From assembly GCA_022925895.1 (NCBI GenBank), contig JAKSYS010000505.1:1-47132 (forward strand): a DNA stretch of 47,132 nucleotides, given 5' to 3'. The notes under the pieces are model-generated. The model made no database searches. It was given only the letters and a program-made list of their open reading frames with translations, and was not told where the DNA came from. The DNA comes from Fragilaria crotonensis. Taxonomy: Eukaryota; Bacillariophyta; Fragilariophyceae; Fragilariales; Fragilariaceae. Each line of letters opens with the position of its first letter. The stretch's first letter is position 1. A program made the translations under genes and the position numbers. Shown in pieces: positions 1 through 11,066 of this stretch.

Positions 1-1671
1 CATCGTTCATGGACGCGTTCGGTTTCTTCATCATGCTCAATCTTCTCAATTTTTTGAAATAGGACATGCGATTTTCTTATTAGCCATATCACATGTTTGT
101 CGTAATTCTTACAGAAATTTGGTGCATCATATGACTAAGTCATAAGACATAAGATACCAGCATAGCATACAGCATATCATAGCTTCTGCCTGTAACGATT
201 TTGATTGCCGGTAAACGTCAGGAAGGGGCAATTCCAAATGCTACTGAAATAGCTTTTGAGCAAGTCCCGGCTCCCGGCTCCGACCGCATTCTGCAACGCA
301 GGGATTGAAGTATACAACCATCCGTCCCGGGAACGAAATACCGACGGTATTTCACCATTGCCCCAAAACTGGCCCACGATTGGTAAAGCACTCACCACTA
401 CTTCACAACCTATCTTTCTGAGTCCCTTTTAAAGATGAAAGTATAGCTTAGAACTTAGAACTGATAACCAGCTACCAGCTATCCAGAAATGTGAGAATGC
501 TTTACATAAGTTTGCAAACCTGCAAAAATGCGAAGAGTTCATCTCATGCACATAGCTACGTGGTATCACATATAGAGTAGTAACAAAGCCTGCTAGTGCA
601 GCTGAGTTGATTGAAACTGAACTGGATATACTTTGTTTGTGAGGATGAGTTCATCCTCTTCCTTTCAGCAGGGTACACTTTTGGTGTGAGATTGTGGGTA
701 GAATGCCACCCACCGATTCCTGCAGAAAAAAGTAGAACTTCCCTCTCTTTTCAATACCTTTCCTTTGCTATTGGCATCATGAGCTGGGTTCATCAATTGG
801 GCCTACTGTAATACTAGAGATGAAGTGGTAATTTTAACTATAAGACAACCTTCAACAGGGTCGTGAAATGAGGTAGCAGCATTGTGAATGGATAGCCTCA
901 ATTCCCTAAATTCTCAATCTACTGTACAGGAAACAATGCATCGATGTCCCTTTCTGTGAGCTACTTGAGCCTTAAGATCTTCTACAGCAAAAGTCTCACA
1001 GCCTTTGTGCATACCAAGCTATGGTGTGTTTGCACATGTATTTATTGCCATATGAGTATACTCAGAGTATCAGGTTGGTTGGATAAAGCAGCTAGTACTT
1101 TCAAAGCTATGATTCAGTAAAAGAATTCTTGATCTACTCATCAAAAGGGGCATTGCACAGGCTCCCAATGCAACTTCCAATGTAACTTGCATCATCTAGA
1201 TAATAATATGCATACTATGGTGCTAGTACCTGGTAGGACTTGGAACAAGCAATCATAGTATAACAATTCCTTTGATCCATCATGACAGCTCCTCAACAGT
1301 ATGCTCCAAACACAAAGCATTTGAAGAGTAGTTTTGAATTTTGGCTACCCATATTTGAAGGTAAAGCAGACGTAGTGATATGCACTTATGAACAATGTAA
1401 TGATTGCATGTGATTGCAACCATGTCAACAAGAGGGCCATGCACAGAAGTTGTTTGCAATGCAGGGAATGACGGCAATATTAAATTAATGAATTTGAACT
1501 TATTGGAAGCTTAACAGTATTCCAGTACTTCAATCAAGGGCCAGATTTGTAGATCTCCCTGGCTCATCCACATTGAAGCCAAGAATTTGGATCATGAATT
1601 CATAGCTTTTCAGCTTTTTGGGGGTATCAAACCCTCAACCTCACCACAGAGGCAAACAAAACAATACAGGT
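1..1671. other. Gene-poor stretch
   Basis: I see no supportable gene here. Open frames are all under 100 codons, overlap on opposite strands and show no recognisable domain. The DNA is AT-rich and unlike the codon-structured genes further right. It may hold decayed mobile DNA, but I found no terminal repeats or reverse transcriptase/transposase motifs. Confidence 0.5.
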
Positions 1672-1972
1672 GTAGCCAACTAAACAAGAATACATCATGC
1701 CCACAGGCAGTGACTATGTGCAAAAGAAACGGTGAAGATTTTGCTTCATCACCAAGTCCTCGTTTGAGGAACTTGGCAAGAATTACCCAAAAGTTCAACC
1801 TCGAGGAACTACAGATTGGCAAGATTCTTGGGAAAAAGGGCTTCGGAAATGCGTGGTAGCAACTGTGGGCCTTCAATATTGGGACACATCAAATGCGCGA
1901 GAAGGATGCTGTGCCCGATGCTGTTCCTGATGCTGTTCCTGACAATGGCTTGGAGAGAGGCATGTTTTGAGA
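1672..1972 (+). pseudogene. Decayed 5' fragment of a protein kinase gene
   Basis: The stretch can be aligned by eye with the start of the kinase gene at 23785. Both encode a segment close to LEELQIGK-LGK-GFG, the glycine-rich ATP loop, followed at the DNA level by matching blocks for the insert after the loop (GGGCCTTC-ATATTGGGAC, then AAATGCGC-AGAAGG). In this copy the frame ends in a stop right after the loop (1857-1859), and no catalytic loop or DFG segment follows. It is a truncated, mutated duplicate rather than a working kinase. The upstream part (1587-1671) stays open but shows no match. Confidence 0.75.
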
Positions 1973-2271
1973 TATCGTAAGCTGTTTTTCTTCTTTCTGA
2001 AACAGTAGTGATTCCTGGTACTGCATACAAGTACCGGTGCAAGTACAGAGGTCACCTCACAATTCATGCAGTGGGAGGATAAGCGTTGACTCTAGGTTGG
2101 TAGCCATGATGGATGCTGATGGATAATGAATGCGCTACAGCGTATAACTGGAAGATGCATGCATTTGATACACCACCCTGACTGCATTTACAGTTCTGTA
2201 GCATTAATCCGCACGCTAACTGCAGGAATTCGAATTGAAAACATAGTTTGTGCAGCAAGAGCATATCATGC

Positions 2272-3530
2272 CTAGATCCTGGCAGTCAACGAAATACGAA
2301 CTGCTCCCGGTGGAGCAAAGATTCGAGGGAAATTAATGCTTGACATGGAATTGTTGAAGATCCTCAACTCCGTGAGTTTAGCCAAGGATCCAAAAGTAAC
2401 CGGTAGGCTTCCTGTCAATGCATTATTGTCGAGATCCAACCTTACCAGTTGCGCCATGGAACCAAACGATCCTGGAATTTCGTCCACAAGCAAATTCTTG
2501 CTAAAGGACAGTCGCTGGAGTTTGGTGAGGCTCCCAATTGTCGAGAATATACTTCCGGTCAAATTGTTGTCATAAAGGTATAGACAAAGCAGCTTGGTCA
2601 GGCTTGCAATGGACGGAGGTATCGTCCCAGTCAAGCTAGTCTTGGCGAGAGACAAGTTCGTGAATAGCGTCAAACTGCCAAGGGAGGAGGGGATAATCCC
2701 TGTAATTGATTATCTTCGAGAAATAAATCAACAAGCTGTGTCAATGGTCCCAATGGACGAGGGGATGCTACCCCCGAGATCACGGTTCTCAATAACCAAT
2801 TTAGTGAGCTGGGTCAAGAGCGCAATCTCGCTTGGGATGCTCGTCCCGACAACAGCTGAACCGAAAGTGGTCAAAGTTATGCACGTGTTGAGAGACACAT
2901 CAAGGAAATCGCAGGCAACTTGCATCTGCTCGAGGGTGGATGGCTCCGCAGTCGGCCCTTGCGTTGGCGCGGATGAGGTGGCTTGCTGTTGTTTGATGGA
3001 ATTCGTAACAAGTACGACCACGACGATAATCACACCAACAAGAAAGATACTTCCGATGACAATCACACGATAGAATGTCTTCTGATGCCATTTGAGTGGC
3101 CTTTGTGTTTCATTGCTGACGACAACGCTATTGACGCGTTGAGCTTCCACGACGTCATATTCTTGAACAGCTTCAGCTTCAAGAAAGAGAAAACCACTTC
3201 CGGGTGGTGTGGATCTCAAGTTGTCTCCCAACACAACCCGTTCTTCAGATTCGGCTTGATTGTCTGCAGCGATTCCGTAAGGGGTATCCAAGTTCGACGG
3301 ATTGGCTGCTGCAGGCACTAGAAATGCTCCAGGAACAGCACTGATATCTTGATTAGTTCCATCAATGATTGAAGATCTTGGATATGATGCTGAACCTTCA
3401 ACAGGTTGCTGATGTTCGAGACGTGAAAGTTTTCTCTCGCCAAGTTGGTTTTTTTGCCTTCAGGCATGGGTGCCGACGGATGTACGACGACTGGATCATC
3501 TGAGGGAAATTCTTCTGCGAACTCTGGCAT
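2272..3530 (-). CDS. LRR single-pass membrane protein (diatom type), frame interrupted
   Basis: The protein starts with an acidic cytoplasmic-type region (MPEFAEEFPSDDP...), has one hydrophobic segment (VIVIGSIFLVGVIIVVVV, about 3000-3060), a Ser/Thr/Pro-rich spacer, and then leucine-rich repeats of the LTGTIPPSIASLTKL plant type. Together this is the layout of diatom LRR receptor-like proteins, whose ligands are unknown. I chose the ATG at 3530. From there the frame shifts once in a run of seven T (about 3450), and again between repeats near 2690-2750. The last repeats end at 2272 with no kinase domain. A second acidic stretch with the same D-L-P-E-E-F-P flavour lies at 3674-3895 and could be an upstream exon. 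The breaks may be homopolymer sequencing errors or real decay. Confidence 0.7.
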
Positions 3531-3673
3531 CCGATTCGCAGCTGCTTCCTTGCTCTTCTTCTCATCAGTTTAATTTCCTGCGTTCAAATTAATATTAGCC
3601 CTAGTCGGATTCGTTCCGTGAGCAACTTGTCGAGTGTCCTGATCTCCAAAACCGTCTGTTGCGCGACTACTGG

Positions 3674-3895
3674 TTACGGAGGCACGATCCGGTCTTCGGG
3701 AGGGAACTCTTCAGGAAGGTCATCACTACCAACACTTTTCCCCACGTTCCCATCCTTTTGAGACTCTTCATAGTCTCCATTCGGAGGAGGAAGCCTATTC
3801 ATGAAAAGGTTAGGTTGGTCAAAAGTCACGTGGTATTGACTGACTGGAAGAGAAACGCGCGATGATAATACGTGATGTACGAGTAAAACCTTCAT
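3674..3895 (-). CDS. Possible upstream exon of the LRR gene
   Basis: A 73-codon open stretch whose second half is acidic and proline-rich (SDDLPEEFPPED). It resembles the N-terminus of the adjacent LRR protein (EFAEEFPSDDP), so it could be an earlier exon or a partial duplication. There is no independent domain, and the splice pattern to 3530 is not clear. Confidence 0.3.
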   Translation of the reverse strand: MKVLLVHHVLSSRVSLPVSQYHVTFDQPNLFMNRLPPPNGDYEESQKDGNVGKSVGSDDLPEEFPPEDRIVPP

Positions 3896-4227
3896 GTTCT
3901 GATTTCTGAGAGAAGTAGGTATGTATGTGTTGATTCATTGCAGATATCAAGCGATGTTTTTAACTTAAAGATTTAGGAAGTCCGCTATGTTTTTATTGAT
4001 GAATGTTAAAATATTCTCTACCTGGCATACTATTTTTTATTTATATGATACAATAAGTATTTTGTAGTGTACTCCGAGTACTATGCACTATGCAAATATC
4101 TCTAGTAGTATGATAGTATGATAAATGAGAGTATGACATAGGTCTAGATGATACTGTAGTAGTAGATTGTTACAGACAGATTCGTCGAACTCCATCGCGA
4201 GAGCATCTGACAATCCACACAAGCATA
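3896..4227. other. Intergenic, left flank of Copia element
   Basis: AT-rich intergenic DNA with several imperfect TATGATAGTATGATA-like runs. No gene is seen. It ends in CAGGT (4228-4232), the left copy of the Copia target duplication. Confidence 0.6.
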
Positions 4228-4232
4228 CAGGT
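4228..4232. repeat. Copia target-site duplication, left copy
   Basis: CAGGT directly before the 5' LTR, matched by CAGGT at 23625-23629 directly after the 3' LTR. This pairing is what fixes the LTR ends as AGTTGAAACC...GTCTCAAGT. Confidence 0.85.
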
Positions 4233-4546
4233 AGTTGAAACCTACGCTGCACTGGACTGCGATGCCATCGTTGTACTGTACTACTGTGAGGTCATCCATC
4301 GAAATGTGAAATATGATACGCTGTACTGTCCGGTCTCTAACTAATTTCGTACGAGCTACCCGAAATGTCAAATGCCATTTGACACGTTCGACGAGTTTGT
4401 CGTTCATACGATCGAGTGCCGAATTTTACTGTAGCTTATAAATTCTCAGAACGTACTTTGTGTGAAACCTTCCTACAGTAATTTTCCTACGGTACTACGT
4501 ACTATTTTCTACGATTAGAGTATCATCTCCGGTGATAGTCTCAAGT
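4233..4546 (+). repeat. Copia 5' LTR
   Basis: A 314-bp direct repeat that I read as identical to the 3' LTR. It begins AGTTGAAACC and ends GTCTCAAGT. It should carry the element's promoter and RNA processing signals, but I could not assign a TATA box with confidence. Confidence 0.93.
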
Positions 4547-4871
4547 GGTTATTTTGCCCAATCTATAGGCTAACCCCCTCACGCTTCCTTCCAGGCAAGC
4601 CAATTCCTCTCTATAGGAATTCATTGTTTCCTTTCCAAGGACACCCAGGCTGATCCTTTCCAAGGATCTGTTTCCCGATTGCTCCGCAATCGCCTACGCT
4701 GCAGCTCTGAGTCAACTCCGTTGACTATTTTCTACTCTACGGTTTCCAACCTACAAGCAAGTCTCTCCGAGCGCCTAAGTTACCAACTAGGCTATTTATT
4801 CTACGTTTAAAAGCACGCCGTGCTAGTCCTACGCAAGACCTTCCCAAGTTCTTCTTCCTGATCTCTCCGAG
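4547..4871 (+). other. Copia untranslated leader
   Basis: This is the stretch between the 5' LTR and the first ATG of the gag frame, with no open frame of note. It should contain the primer-binding site (TGGTTATTTTGCCC begins at the LTR edge, but I could not match it to a specific tRNA) and the packaging signal. Confidence 0.6.
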
Positions 4872-7374
4872 ATGGCGTCTCCGACACCAACTTCTGACCC
4901 CGTCACCGCGTCCCCGACGCCACCTGTCTCCGACCCTATCGTCGCCTCTGATAGGCCCGATAAGCCCATTATGGGCAACATTGTCTCCCTTTCCAGGGAT
5001 GATTGGTCCGCTTGGACTGGCGGTAAGCCAGCTCCTGGTTGGGTCGGCCTCGATCCGAGCACCGCCGACGACATCACGTCACCAAACCAACTCCGACCTG
5101 TCCATGCCTCCGCCTCACAAAAGGGGTACAACTTTCGTCGTACCGGCATGACGACCCTCTTTACCCAAGCGAGCAGTCTCGTCGACTTCCAGAACGCCGT
5201 TTGGGACCATCTCGTCGACTGCGGGATGGACACCATCGCTTACCTCCCCGATCCCGAAAGCTCCTCCATGATGACGAACGTCGTCAGGAGCCACTCTCGC
5301 TACACCGTCGCGACAGCGAAGACTCTCAGCTCCCAGCAGATTCTTCGTTACGACAAGTACGACAAGTCGAACGACCTCGCCGCCACCAAGTTTCTTCTCT
5401 CGTCCCTTGATCCCGCTCTCATGAGCAAGATCAAAGAGAAAATGGACGACGATGACTCGTTTCACGTCGTCTGGCTCCAGCTCATCAAGACGATTCAGTC
5501 GACTTCGATCGAGCGTTTTGAAGACCTGAAGGCCGCGATCAAGGCTCGCCACCCGTCCCAGTACGCCGGCGAAAACCTCGAAGCCCTCGCTGCCGACTAT
5601 CGAAAGGACGCACGTGAGCTCACAACGGCAGGTCAGTATGATCACAACCTGACACTCACCATGCTCAAGACCTTTCTTCTGGCCGGCGGAGCCGGAAACG
5701 AAGACTTCCGCTTTCCTCTTCGTTCGACGAAGCAGCGGCTTGATCAGGCGCTCCTTGACATTGGATACAAGGAAAAGTCAGGCGCCCATGCTCACATGGT
5801 CGCTGAGAAATTGACGTTCCAAGATATTTGTCGCCAAGCTGAAGATGCGTACCGTACGCAATTTGACAGAAAGGAATGGCCTCCAGCGAGTCATGCACCT
5901 GATGTCCGAGCTCCGTCTGCGACGTTTGGCAATGTCGCAACTGCCCCAGCAGGTATCTCCCGAGCCGAGGTACTTACGTTGATTCAGTCCCAGGCATCCG
6001 GGACCGAAAGCGACAACGAAGAGGGCAATTGCCACAAGTGTGGAAAACCCGGTCACTGGGCGAACAAGTGTCGGAACTCAATCGTAAGTCGGATCGTCCT
6101 CCTCCTCTGGGTCCGTCAGGATCGCACCAACAAACATAAATCCTGGCGCACAATTCCACCACTTCCCGGAACTAGCAATTCCAAGAAAGTGAAGGATAAA
6201 ACCTTCAACTGGTGTGAGAAGTGTCGTCGTTGGACTGTCACGCACACGACCGCCACTCACACCGGTGGAGAACGTCGTCCTCCCGCTCCGACACCGTCGC
6301 CAAGGGCAAATCTCAGCATTTGGCGCCGGATCCCTCCGTTTGGTTCCTTGACTTCCCCGTCCAACCAAACGTCGTTCTCTTCTCGTTCGCTTTTAACCCT
6401 CATCCCAGGCGCGAACCCATGGCTACTTTTTGCTCTTTCCCTCGCTATCTGTGCCATTGTTCCTAATTTGGTTACTTTGGCTATCTATCTTGCGTCCGCC
6501 ATTCCATGGTCGACCATTTTGGCTTGGGTTGCCAACAACCTTCACCAACTTGTGCTTCATCAGCCAACGTTGCTGCTCGCCCCCACCGTTTGGATTGCTC
6601 TTCTCTTCATGTCTGTCTGGCCCCCGAAGTCCTTTTTGCAATCTCCTGTCGCTCCGACGGCTCCCTCGTCTCCTCCGTTCACGCGTCATCAACGTCGTCG
6701 CTTCTCGCGACTCCTCAAGAAGTCGTTCGCTCCGCCACGCTTCAATTCGGGTATTCGCGCCAACAAGTTGCATCGTTCCTATCCTCTACGTCTCCGACAA
6801 CAAGGCTATGTCGCATCGCGACCTCCCACGCTCGCTCAGCGCGACGACTTTCGTCACTTTGCGACTCTCAAAGAACGCGCACTCCGTCTTCAACGTCGCG
6901 CAGACAAGCTTCGCACCTCCCGTCGTTCTCCTACGTTGCCGCCTACCACAGGCCAAAAGGGAGAGGGAAACAGCAAATCCAAGCGTTCGTGCCCTCCCTG
7001 GTGTTCCAAACGCTCCCGTCCGTCGCCACGAACCGCAAAGTATTGCCCTGTGGCACCCGCCAACTCTCCCGACCCGTTCGCAATCGCTCCGCTCACGTTC
7101 CACCAACGCGCCGCCGCCAACAAGATCCTCTCTCACGTTCATCTGGCGTGCCATTCAACGCCGCTTCGCATGGCTCTTCAAGCTCCTGCACGCATGCGCG
7201 AAGCTCTCGGCCCCAAAGCAAACACGAGTCCCATCATTTGGGACTCGGGCGCCAGCATTTCCATCACTCCCGACATCTCCGATTTCGAAGGCCCCGTCAC
7301 GTCGCCTGGAACGATCACTCAACTCAAGGGCATCGCTAAGGGTCTCCAAATCAAAGGCCAAGGCGAAGTCACTT
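4872..7374 (+). CDS. Copia gag-protease part of the polyprotein (interrupted)
   Basis: The frame opens at ATG 4872. Residues about 90-350 form a helical Copia Gag. A CCHC zinc knuckle (CHKCGKPGHWANKC) starts at residue 387. A further Cys/His block (WCEKCRRW...H) follows at about 6210, then a strongly hydrophobic stretch (6415-6640), a basic region, and the aspartic protease motif WDSGAS with the catalytic Asp near residue 791 (7242). At codon 835 the frame runs into the nested transposon and stops at 7395-7397 after seven foreign residues. The original polyprotein resumes at 19599. The region just after the zinc knuckle (6075-6150) reads poorly in this frame, so a one-base error or spliced segment is possible there. 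Confidence 0.9.
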
Positions 7375-7387
7375 CATCTAAGGGCAC
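7375..7387 (+). repeat. Terminal inverted repeat, left end
   Basis: CATCTAAGGGCAC is the exact reverse complement of 19584-19596. Similarity stops after 13 bases. Confidence 0.9.
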
Positions 7388-7858
7388 CGATACGTAGGAT
7401 AAAAATATATCCGAAATCTTCGTTTTCAGAACGAGGTCTATTTTTTAACGTATATATTTAGCATTTTTGTTGTAAATCGTGTTGAGGTACGCACAGTTTT
7501 GCGTACTCCTGAGTATACAACAACGTAATCCTGATACATGCAATTCATATTCCTGAATACATTCTTCATCTTTATCAAAGAAGGACTCAAGTAAATACGT
7601 TTTATTACTGCATATACATTCACCTTAATAATACGTAAAACCCGATATCTGCTTTTCAGGTTGATGCTATTTATGACAAAGTGTTCCTGAATTGGCGTGA
7701 CGCGTTCTGCGGTGTATTATTATCATCTATCTGCAAAGAACTATGCGTCGTTAATAGTAACGGCTATTCATCTTTCTGAATCATTATAATGCATATTCCT
7801 AAAACCATCACATAACACAACGTTGTATCTCTCTAAAGCCACACAACACGACGCATTG
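7388..7858. other. Left subterminal region of the nested transposon
   Basis: AT-rich non-coding DNA between the left inverted repeat and the first gene. The hexamer TCCTGA occurs four times between 7507 and 7690 and might be a subterminal transposase-binding motif. It also includes an imperfect palindrome GGATAAAAATATATCC at 7397-7412. No gene is seen. Confidence 0.5.
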
Positions 7859-9322
7859 TTACAATGGCGTCATTTCGGGTCTACGATCGAACGCCTGACT
7901 CTTTCGAAGATCGTCGCGAGGTTTTCGCTTCTTTGCCCGTTCATTGTTAACCATGGGTGCGTGGGATGATTTATTCTTCTGACGCCGTTTCTGGTGAACC
8001 TTCAACAACTCCTGATTGAAGGCGTTGCCTCGCAACTGACGATCAACTTCCACAAGATCGTAAAGCTCGTTATATTTTGCAATGCCATCGTCAGACCATC
8101 CAATGCCACCATTGGCTTGCTGCTGGCGACTAACGCGCGAATGCGTATACTTCGGAAGCTGTCGCAAAAAGTGGGATGAATTCGTTAGGGTCGGGCGGGT
8201 TGTTCATTGGTCCACATTTACACACGAATAAAATCGTACTTACTGGCAGCTGTATTTCTGCTGCGTTATGCATCAAAGGCATCACCTGCATGTTTGTTCG
8301 TAAGCAGGTTGACTCGAGCAACAGTTGGCAAACCGCAATAATGACTCACCATCTGCTTTTCCATTTGTAATTCTGCTGCCCAACGCGCAGCGTAGTTGAC
8401 CAACACCAACAACATAAACGCTTCGTCACTAATGGTTAGAACATATTCCTGAAAATTGTCTTGATTGTCGCCACAATACTTGGCCATGAGGGCATCGTTG
8501 TTCCACACACTGCTAGAAACAATACAAGGGGCAAAGACATCCATCAACGCAATGTAATGGACCTGATTCTGTCGCATTTGTAGCATGTAGGCAATGTCGT
8601 CATCACTACCGGTAATCCTTTGGTAACCATTGATCTTGCCCGTTTCGCCATCTGTACAATCGGCATTTGTTAGTCACAAAAACAGCATGAGATCTTTTTA
8701 TTTGGATGGCACATACCTCGAAAACGTAAACGCATTGCTTTAATGCAGTTGTTGCGATGATTTCCCAAGAGTGCGTTTAATTTTCTTTCGTGTTTCGTGC
8801 CACCATTGCAAGTTTGTTTCGACAGACGAAACGTTGCAGTAATTACGCACCATACCACACACAGACTCCGGATTGTAATCATAGTCCCCATGCAAGTCAT
8901 CGTCAAAAAAATTTAACTCTCCGAAACAATTGGTGCTTCACGCAGCCTGTCACTAAAACCTGCAACTGTTTTGTCGACACGCTCAATGTCATATCACACG
9001 GGGCATGGCTTACCGTTGGTTGTAACATGTGCCCACCTACCGCATCTGTTTCAAATTGCACACACATCGGCAATGGTGAAACGCGTGCTTGACTTGTTGT
9101 GAGATCCGCCGTAATTGACGAAAAGCATCCATTTGATGCCGATGGTTGTGCACCACGTTGATGATGCTGCTCTGTGTTAGACGCTACTTTTATCGTTTGT
9201 TTTTCAGCAACCGCTGGAAGTTGAGCACTTGTCAACGAGGCAAGCAAAGCATTAGTCGGATCAATCTCCATGGTCCAGGCTTTGTTTGCAGCTGGTTTCC
9301 GATTCTGCGTTTTGCGTGACAT
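7859..9322 (-). CDS. Transposon-borne spliced gene, function unknown
   Basis: Five exons can be drawn with GT-AG borders: 9322-9014, 8916-8717, 8651-8350, 8285-8244 and 8158-7859, giving about 384 residues. The introns are 64-97 bp. The first acceptor is the least certain, and a one-base frame change near 8775 has to be assumed inside exon 2. The C-terminal exon has a segment GIGWSDDGIAKYNELYDLVE followed by a long Lys/Arg-rich tail. The W-x3-G-I-x3-Y-N pattern recalls Myb-like helical repeats in other transposon proteins, so DNA binding is a guess. I do not recognise the family. It faces away from the small gene at 9525, and the two probably share a 200-bp promoter. Confidence 0.6.
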
Positions 9323-9524
9323 TGTGCATTTTTGTGTCTATCCGTTCAAAGCCACCAGGTCTTCTTGCGTGTCATTTCGTATAAATGTGTTGTGGCATGT
9401 AAACCTTTACGTTACCAATGTACGGGCTACACAAGCTTTGAATTGTTATGTTATTTTACATGTCTGAAATCGAGTATTACAGTATTTAAAACTTGCTTCG
9501 TTTACACGTCTGACGTGACCGTTC

Positions 9525-10082
9525 ATGCCACCAAGAAATGGCAGCATCAATTTCAATTCCAGGGCCGCACTCATGCTAAGCCACATGGAACATGCAGACG
9601 TTGCATCTATCGATTCCGCCACACGTCAAGCAATCATGACTTCATCACCCGCTGTTTGCTCATCACCAGTCGGTTCCGTAAGTTTGTGTCAAGAATGCCC
9701 CTCACCGGATGAATTTCACTGTTTTGATCTTCGGTGCTTTGTCCAGCCACTGCCCGTCATTACATCACAGATGTTGGAGGCGTTTGCTGACGATATCGAA
9801 TACGTCAACGAAACCGTATCAAATTCATTCAAAGAAGACAACCAATGTCCACGCCATGCTAGACAAACAGAAATATCATTGATCAGTGGTTCCAAACCGC
9901 AATCAAAGCAAAATGTTTCCAAACCAAAATCGAATGATTCCATCTCTGTGTCTGTATCGCCGCCCAGCATACATTCCGAGAAACAAAACATGCCGTTTTT
10001 TCACTCTAACGAGTCGTATGCTTGTGATCATGGTACTTGTACCGCCCCAACGCCGTTGGCAAAGAAACGCAAGCTTCATTGA
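9525..10082 (+). CDS. Small transposon-borne protein with basic C-terminus
   Basis: 185 codons from ATG 9525. The protein is Ser/Pro-rich and low in hydrophobics. It has a small Cys/His cluster (CQECPSPDEFHCFDLRC, about residues 55-71) that could bind zinc, and it ends in KKRKLH, a plausible nuclear localisation signal. There is no family match I can name. It lies head-to-head with the spliced gene at 9322, inside the nested element, so it may be an accessory DNA-binding or regulatory factor. This is inference only. Confidence 0.45.
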   Translation: MPPRNGSINFNSRAALMLSHMEHADVASIDSATRQAIMTSSPAVCSSPVGSVSLCQECPSPDEFHCFDLRCFVQPLPVITSQMLEAFADDIEYVNETVSNSFKEDNQCPRHARQTEISLISGSKPQSKQNVSKPKSNDSISVSVSPPSIHSEKQNMPFFHSNESYACDHGTCTAPTPLAKKRKLH

Positions 10083-11066
10083 CGCGTGTTTTGTTGCGGG
10101 GTCAACGTTCACTGTTACACGATGATGCTGTACTAAGATGTCGAAGTACGAGGACTCCTCGATTGGTAGTACTGACTACTGACTGGTGGTGTCGCACTTA
10201 GGAGTGTGTACTACAGTACTGGAGTAGTACTCCACTACTCGGCATTAGATATTTTTTAAATCTCGTTAAATAGTCGTTAAAAAGACGTTATTTCGAGCGA
10301 TCTTGTTGTTGTTTGACAGCAAATGCACACAACCTGTCACCTTCAACAGCATACTTCACTCTCTCTTCACACCTTCCCATTGCCACCTCTTTTCTTCTGA
10401 ACACCTCCTCTTGATCACCACCATCTCATTGGTCTTATTTGTGTGAGTTCTGTGTTTGTGTTGTTGTTTTTCCCCGTTTATGAATGGACTTCATCATTTT
10501 GCTGTTGTGTGAAATCGTCTTGTAACCCGGATATACGAAACTGCCCAGTGCACGTGATTTCTCAATGTCGGTACAGTAGGTACCTACAGCAGTACAGTAC
10601 TGTAGCACAGTACCGCATAACTCCGTACGCAGTATTGTTCTACTGTATCAAGGACACAGTGTTTGATCAGCGCAACCACTTTTACCGTCCGGTGTATACA
10701 TTTCACACTCACTTCTCTTGTCCTACTTCACCACCTTTACAGTCCTTTGCTTCAACAAGCAACAAAGCAAGCAACCCTTTTCGAATACCATTGGTCATTC
10801 CTTTCGGAAAGACTTGTACCAAGAGTGGGGGCTTGGCGTTACATCTGTTTCTTGTGTGGACGCTGGTCACCTGGGGAATCTTGCTTTATTCATTTAAAGT
10901 AGTGTGTCCGCACGTCGTGCCTAACCAGCAAAGCACCTGAGACTTAGTGGACGTCCTTGAGGTTGTTGATTCAACAAATCCCGGTCATTCTCTAGTGACC
11001 GTCCCATTCTTGATACTTGTTCTTTGAAGAAAGGAAGATCAGCTACGAGATCCATTCAATTCAATT
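10083..11066. other. Upstream region of the GNAT/Ulp1 gene
   Basis: About 980 bp without a supportable gene. It is rich in GTACTG/CAGTAC palindromes (10150-10245, 10565-10640). An open stretch at 10443-10940 has no domain and a composition unlike the neighbours. The region probably holds the promoter and leader of the gene starting at 11067, whose ATG follows CAATTCAATT. Confidence 0.5.

Noticed and set aside
2272-3530. LRR receptor kinase
   Set aside because: No kinase domain follows on either side of the membrane segment; the kinase at 23785 is a separate gene on the other strand.
4144-4407. Open frames inside the LTRs (also 23231-23485)
   Set aside because: They are the same LTR sequence translated on the minus strand, with no domain. 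Their presence in both LTRs only reflects the repeat.
5115-5645. 176-codon open frame antisense to gag
   Set aside because: It mirrors the codon structure of the clearly coding gag strand and has no domain.
7375-7397. C-terminal seven residues of the gag-protease frame
   Set aside because: They are read-through into the nested transposon's inverted repeat, not part of the Copia protein.
10443-10940. 165-codon plus-strand open frame upstream of the GNAT/Ulp1 gene
   Set aside because: Low-complexity, hydrophobic and Cys-scattered composition with no domain; it overlaps GTAC-rich palindromes.
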